Assembly: GCA_038030265.1 (NCBI GenBank)
Contig: CM075938.1
Location: forward strand, 15,229,009-15,293,008
DNA: 64,000 bases
Source: Corythucha ciliata
Lineage: Eukaryota > Arthropoda > Insecta > Hemiptera > Tingidae
Reading direction: 5' to 3'
Shown: positions 58,780 through 64,000 of the stretch, piece by piece
Layout of the letters: each line of letters opens with the position of its first letter
Numbering within the stretch: position 1 is the stretch's first letter
Position numbers and translations under genes: made by a program
The notes under the pieces: model-generated
Seen by the model: only the letters and a program-made list of their open reading frames with translations
Database searches by the model: none
What the model was told of the DNA's origin: nothing

Positions 58780-59170
58780 GTGCGTGAGAAACCACATTGC
58801 GACTCGTTTCGGCAGCGAAGAAGTGGAGGAAACAAAGGGCCAAACGGAAAAAGATGACGGGATCGCTAGAGAGTGAGTTTTAGACCAGCGCCCGGCGAAA
58901 GTCGTCTCGATCGGCAACGCCAGCAACGGAGAAAACCCAGAGGAAGCAGGGACGTCTTCGTGGGACATTCGGGGTACAAAATGAGAGAACGATTAGCGAG
59001 GCGCGAGCACCGGTCTTTTTCTCTTTTGTCCTCTGTTTGTCATCCGGCTGCAAATCGCCGATCCTTCGGAACGTTCGCTGTGAAACCTTGACTCCGTTGT
59101 TGAGCGGTTGTTCGACGGCGCACCCGGAATTCGGACTTCCCCGTGGCGTCCTCGTACTCCAGAGCGTAAA
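58780..59170. promoter_or_regulatory. CpG-rich block, possible promoter or first exon
   Basis: About 390 bp with many CG dinucleotides and little repetition, in contrast to its AT-rich neighbours. Such blocks often mark unmethylated 5' ends of genes. The long minus frame 58880-59356 overlaps it but has no recognisable motif and continues into the adjacent foldback element, so I do not call it a gene. No TATA or initiator is clear. Confidence 0.25.
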
Positions 59171-59310
59171 CATTCGTGTGTAAGCTATGTAACCCTCCCC
59201 CTCACCAACGACTTTCACACTTACGTAAAACCGAGCCCATGCAAATCGACCTTCGCGTAAATTAATAAATGAATTAATTACTAAAAACGATGCAAAATAA
59301 GTAATAAAAA

Positions 59311-59575
59311 GTCTGTTCGCGAAAAAAAAAGTGTAGTGTAGTGCAGGGCAGAACACAAACAGCCGTGTTACCTTCTCTGTAACCTAAAGCCTCCTCTCAC
59401 CCTCCCATCTCTACGTCCATCTTTACACCAGCCTGCAGGCTGGAGGTTGGTGCAGGCTGGTGTAAAGATGGTTAAGGGAAGGGAGTGTGAGAGGGGGCTT
59501 TAGGTTACAGAGAAGGTAACACGGCTGTTTGTGTTCTGCCCTGCACTACAAAACACTTTTTTTTCGCGAACAGAC
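59311..59575. mobile_element. Foldback (MITE-like) element, about 125-bp arms
   Basis: The left arm 59311-59436 and right arm 59452-59575 are near-perfect reverse complements. The outer ends are GTCTGTTCGCG / CGCGAACAGAC, and the arms meet at GCCTGCAGGC around a 15-nt loop. Differences are a few substitutions and small indels. No coding capacity and no certain target duplication. Confidence 0.85.
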
Positions 59576-59902
59576 TTGAAGAATCTTAAATTTAACAACT
59601 GTTGTCAAAATCTCACTCCCTCCACTCTATCAAACCTAACGTGGCGTCCAAGAATCTACCAATCACGATGGAGTTAAAGGAAACTTGGCTGTCAATCAAA
59701 AGGTGCCAGTTCCAGAGGTTGTGCCTCTGGGTGTCGTGTTGTTAACGCGCAATGAAATAATCGTGTCTTTGGCGCGCACTACTTGTAGTAACGCCCCTGT
59801 CAAACTTTATCCGATTACTGCTTTCTTGGGAGAGACTTGCATTTTTCCCCGCTTTATCGTCATCTAGCGGAATGAGAACAGTTACAATGAATAAGTTCTT
59901 CC
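59576..59902. other. Unique spacer, no gene seen
   Basis: Non-repetitive sequence. A 60-codon frame (59685-59867) has no recognisable feature. Confidence 0.5.
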
Positions 59903-60060
59903 CAGTAGCGTGCCGAGGTATGGTCGAGGAGGGGGGGGGGGACCGCCCCGGGCCACCAATCAGACGGGGCCCCCGAAAAGCTTAAATATGGGAAAATGAG
60001 GATTTTTAGGTTCTATATTGACGGATGTAGGTTTGTAAAAAGGTTGGGCAGCGATTTGGC
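59903..60060 (+). mobile_element. hAT-like transposon end with dispersed repeat
   Basis: The sequence begins CAGTAGCGTGCCGAGG, followed by a G tract, CCGCCCCGGGCC and GGGGCCCCCGAAAAGCTT. This order is typical of hAT superfamily termini. From the GGGCCCC phrase on it matches 52924-53050. No opposite end was found. Confidence 0.45.
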
Positions 60061-60179
60061 TCCTTTCTACGAAATCCAGTCCTTATCCAACCATAGGAGA
60101 ATGTAAAGTTACAAATGATATCAGCAAAGCATGTGGGCTGAATATTCGATTGAGCCCCCGAGAGTGCTTCTCGGGTAGC

Positions 60180-61520
60180 TGAAATACAGAAAATTCCCGC
60201 CTTCTTGAGGAAAATTTGCGGCTAAAATAGAGAAAAAACAACGTCCCCAGTTTCGTAGGTCCTTAAGCGCGCTAATGTACTGATTGGCAATTTTCAACTT
60301 GCTGACGGGGCAAAAACCTAGAAAAAAACGCTAAATCCGTGCCTATAACTGCTAAAAAGCGCTGATTCGTGGCCTCACGATGCTTCCGTATCAAAATTGA
60401 GAAGAAATCGTCGATTCGCGGTGCACGGCGGCTATTTTACGTCTAAAATGTAGATGTGAACTCATAAGTGTTGTTCTTGGGGAGACTGAAATTGAGAATT
60501 CACTGTATTCTCACTGTTACTTGTACAAGGCAGTACAAGTAAAAAAAAAACGCGGCTAATATTGACGAAAATAACGCTAATTCGGGTTAAAATTAGGCAA
60601 AAATAGCAAACTCACAGCTAAAATTGCGAAAAATCGCACGTTCGCGTATAAAGAAAGAGAATAGGTGCCAATTCGCTGCCAAATTGGCAGATAACGCTAC
60701 TTCACAGCAGAAATTGAGAAAAATCGATAATTCACGGGTGAAGCTAGGGAAAACTGTTAATTCGCGTACACCAATAAAGAAAATCCCTAATTCGACGCTG
60801 AAATGGGAAGACTCAAATCCGTTGCTTCTGAAAGATTCTAGGGTAAACTGAAAAATAGCACTAGCAGCAGAGAGCAGAAAAAATGCTTGTTCAGGGATAA
60901 AAAACGCGAATAATATTTAAAAAATCACTAATTAGCGCTGCTGAAATTAAAAAAACACAAGTTTTCAGCCGAAATTGTGAAAAAGTGATAATTCGCTTTT
61001 ATGAAAATAGTTAATTTGCAACTGAAAATGAGTAAAACGCCAATTCCGGGCTGAAATGGAGGAAAATCACTAATGCAAGTGATAGAAACGATACTGCGCT
61101 GCTGAAATTGAGAAAAAGCGCTAAACCGCAGCTAAAATTGTGGAAAATCACTAAACCCCGGCTTATAGCTTTCGTTCGAGGCTAAAAACTGAACAAAAAA
61201 CTCTTATCTATTGCATAAATTGAAAGAAAAAATGCCAATGTGGAACTAAAATGTAAAACTGCATAGCTAATATTGTAATATTGAGAAATTCAATAATTAC
61301 CTTGGCATAAGAAACGAAAAAACTCTAGTTTTCGCAGCTCAACTTGAGGAAGGGCAGAAAGGGCTATTCTCTGCTGAAAATGGAAACAATGGCTAATTTG
61401 CAGCTATAATGAGGAAAACACCAATCCGTGGTTTAAAATGTGAAAAATTGCGAATTCACAGGCTAGAAACGCTACTACGCTGCTAAAAATAAGATAAAGC
61501 GCTAATTTCCCGAATTTTTC
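60180..61520 (-). repeat. Fam-E array, reverse
   Basis: About 42 copies (GCTAAAATTGAGAAAAATCGC type). It follows the hAT-like end at 59903, as 53570-55140 follows 52924. Confidence 0.85.
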
Positions 61521-61930
61521 GCGCAAAAGAAAAGCATTTTCGCCCGCGTGACGTTTAACTGCGGTAATTTTATTCCCTCAATCTGGGTTCATCCATTGTC
61601 GAGAGTCGAGACGAATAGTTTATCGTGAGGAAACTCACACAGGCCTGAAAAGCTGTAAAATGCCTAGTTGCAGTCTTCGGCACAAGCGGGAAGCCCCCTC
61701 TTGGTCTAAGAAAAAGGGACACTGACTGGAGGAGCTGAAATCCCCCCCCCCCACCGTCAGTGTTTCTTGCGCAGGGGTCTGAAGACGTTTAAAACAATGT
61801 ATTCAAACCAGCTAAAATCAGTTACTAGTGCGAAAATTCAGGTGTAATCGTTTCTGAATTGGGCCACTCGCCCAGCGAAATCTGTTTGCTGGCAATAAAA
61901 TCCCCGAAATAGGTTCATAAAAATGTCACT
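61521..61930. other. Unique spacer, no gene seen
   Basis: Non-repetitive sequence with a C tract at about 61742. Confidence 0.5.
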
Positions 61931-62900
61931 CACCCCATAAAATTGACAATTCACTCTAAAATTGAAAATTTATCCATAGAATTGGCAGTTCCGAGTTTGC
62001 TCATAACATTGACAATTTATGGAAAAAAATAGGCCATTTCCACTAGAAATTGCAAGTTCAAAGCTCAAATAATTGTTAGCTAAGTATTGTACGTATTGAC
62101 AATAATCACCGAAAGAACAATTGCTGTTCGAGTCATAAGGCAAAATTGATACACAAGTTGAGGGACCAAAAACAAAACTGTTGAGGATAAATTACAATTT
62201 CCTCATAGAACTAACCATTTCTGTTTCAAATTGACAATTTTTCTTGAAGTTCACAAACAGCTTTAAAAATAACAATTTTCTCACAAAATTGGCAGTTTCC
62301 TCATATAATGTTACTACTTTCTTTAAAAATTGACAATTTCCTCATAAAATTGAAAATCTTCTCTTAAAATTTAAAAAAATTTCATAAACTTGACTATTGC
62401 ATTATAATACTGCAAATTTCCCTAGACAATTGACAATTTTTGCTTCTAATTATTGAAAATTTGTTCGGAAAAACAGTTATTTTCCTTATAAAAATAGTAA
62501 TTCCTAGATACGATTTCCTTTTGAAATTCACTTGTTTCCTAAAGGCGCGTTTACACGGTTCAATCTTCTAAACACACATATTTTCCATGATATTGCTCCA
62601 TCAAATTTCTATAACAAACGTGATGCCCGAGCCATTGAATGAAATGTCTTGCACCATCTTGAGCAATGAGATTGAACCGTAATCAAACTGACAATTTCTT
62701 TGCAAAATTGAAAATTGAAGCAAAATGACAATTTTCTCATAAAATTGACAATTTCCCTACAAAACTGACGTTTTAATCATTAAAGTAGCATCTTTGAAAC
62801 AGAAAATTTCCTCATTTGCGAGAATCAAACCCATTTGACAATTTCGTCGTGAAATTGACAAATTTTTCCATTGAAATGGACAATTTCATATGAACAATTG
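61931..62900. repeat. Fam-C array
   Basis: About 40 copies close to AAATTGACAATTTCCTCATA, the best-preserved example of this family. It is interrupted at about 62543-62685 by a hairpin-ended insertion. Confidence 0.8.
62555..62680. mobile_element. Small hairpin-ended insertion, possible MITE
   Basis: Perfect 12-bp inverted ends ACGGTTCAATCT (62555-62566) and AGATTGAACCGT (62669-62680) bound 126 bp that do not share the Fam-C pattern. Only the ends pair. No target duplication is certain. Confidence 0.4.
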
Positions 62901-64000
62901 GCACTGAGTCGTCAGTTTGACTCTTTTAAAGCCGGGATTCGAGGATTTTCACTCTTTAGATATTTATCTCCTCCAAATGCCGATTCTACCGGTATCACGG
63001 GAGGGGGGGGGACCCAGCCACTCGAAGGAGCCAGTTTGTCCACGGTCCAAGAAAAGTCCCAAACTAGCAAGTTCACAAACTGAAAGACCAGAAACGACAA
63101 ATTTCGCAACTGTTCAGTTCAGAAATTTGCAATTATCAAGAATTTTTGGACAGAAAACTTATAATTTTGCGGATATTTTTCCCCGAAATGTTGTGAATTC
63201 GCGGCTATTTATGCCCGAAATGTTTTGATTTCCCGGCTATTGGGATGAAACATTTTCACGAAACTAAAGACCAGAAATTTGCATTTTCTCGATGATAAAG
63301 AATTAAAACTTGCAATTAAAACCTGAAACATGCCAATTTTTCAAATACTCAGTCATTAAACGGCAAATTTCGCGGATATTGAGCTCCGAAATATTGCGAT
63401 TTCGCCGGATGACATTGAGAGCGGTCGTGGCTGGCTGATAGACCGGGCTCTGCGGTCACTATAAAGAAACCCCCGAAACTTGCAATTTCGTGAAATATAG
63501 CAAGTTGCAATTTTAACGGAAATGAAGGCCGTAAAGTCGCAAAATCGCAAAAATTAAGACCAGCTAGTTGAAATTTTGCGAAAAGAAAGATAAGAAACAA
63601 GCAATCTCACAAAAGCTGCAGATATTTACCTCAGAGAGATGTGATTTGAGTGCCATTATTGGTCCTGTCTTCAGGTGTCACTTGCAATTCCATGAAAATA
63701 AAGACAATTCGTGAAAATAAGACCAGGAACTAGCTATTCATGCAAATGCTCAGTCAGAAGCTTTCAATTTCGCGGATTCTCCGGCTCCAAAATTCTGAAA
63801 TTTTGCGGCTTTTTGGCTGACTTTGGGTGCTGTCCGCTGTCGAGGCCATTAAAAAAAACCATGGAACTTGTAATTTCGAGAAAATGAAAACTCTATCTCG
63901 CTATTTTTAGAATACTGTTCAGACTCAAAACTTACAATTTCTCACATATTTAGCTTAAAATGACGTAATCATGTCGCTATTCTTCAAGCTTCGGGCGCTA
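62901..64000. repeat. Fam-G array (GCGGATATTT / CCCGAAATG type)
   Basis: From about 63060 to the window end, phrases GCGGATATTT, CCCCGAAATG, AAATTTGCAATTT and GACCAGAAA recur at about 30 bp with much drift. A G tract lies at about 63002. The minus open frames at 63349-63600 are repeat by-products. Confidence 0.6.

Noticed and set aside
58880..59356. 158-codon minus frame as a gene
   Set aside because: It crosses into the foldback element and a CpG-rich block; overlapping frames are open on the other strand; no domain.
1..64000. tRNA or rRNA genes
   Set aside because: Scanning for GGTTCRA-type B boxes and cloverleaf arms gave no candidate worth listing.

Overview
The window is eukaryotic nuclear DNA, most likely from an arthropod. 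The coding exons are short, bounded by GT/AG splice sites and separated by introns of up to about 19 kb. The split gene they form looks like the two-Ig-domain (beaten-path-like) surface proteins of arthropods. The only mobile coding sequences recognised are broken non-LTR retrotransposons. The species cannot be named from the sequence.

Genes. One plus-strand gene crosses the window. A V-set Ig exon (10631-10993) is followed by two exons of a second Ig-like domain (27616-27733, 35647-35816) and a Thr/Arg-rich, then acidic, stalk exon (37961-38107). Two less certain 3' pieces follow: a 24-nt microexon (56801-56824) and a hydrophobic C-terminal exon (57215-57429). Splice phases agree at every junction. 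The 5' exons (signal peptide) should lie upstream of the window. Inside the large fourth intron, on the same strand, is an uninterrupted cytochrome c reading frame (44022-44348). It keeps the haem-binding CxxCH and the NPKKYIPGT loop but has Lys where the axial Met80 ligand should be. A further frame (55231-55755) with two internal stops looks like a broken membrane protein.

Repeats. Roughly a third of the window is old, degenerate tandem arrays, which I sort into seven families. Fam-A has a unit near AAATGTCAGTTCTGAGGCAT (20 bp; 1-2215). Fam-B is a GTGGTTGGAGC-type repeat (6170-6620, reversed at 24545-24850). Fam-C is near AAATTGACAATTTCCTCATA (7400-8570, 61931-62900). Fam-D is near GAGCCAAACCCGTGAAATTG plus a T tract (about 30 bp; many blocks). 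Fam-E is GCGAATTAGCG, T tract, CTCAATTTTAGCC (about 30 bp). Fam-F is GCGAATAGTCAGTTTAGCC, ATTTTTAGGGC (about 30 bp). Fam-G is near GCGGATATTTAGCCCCGAAA (about 30 bp). D, E and F occur as separate blocks in both orientations. Several Fam-E blocks sit beside sequence resembling the ends of hAT-type DNA transposons.

Other elements. There are two decayed LINE fragments: 14213-15485 on the plus strand, CR1/Jockey-like, and 33765-35185 on the minus strand, R1-like. There are also two foldback elements (7079-7297, 59311-59575), a small hairpin element (62555-62680), a recent duplication in which a 986-bp unit occurs twice exactly 1856 bp apart (47963 and 49819), and at least 25 poly-G or poly-C tracts of about 9-12 bases. 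The rest is AT-rich intron or flank with no gene I can support.
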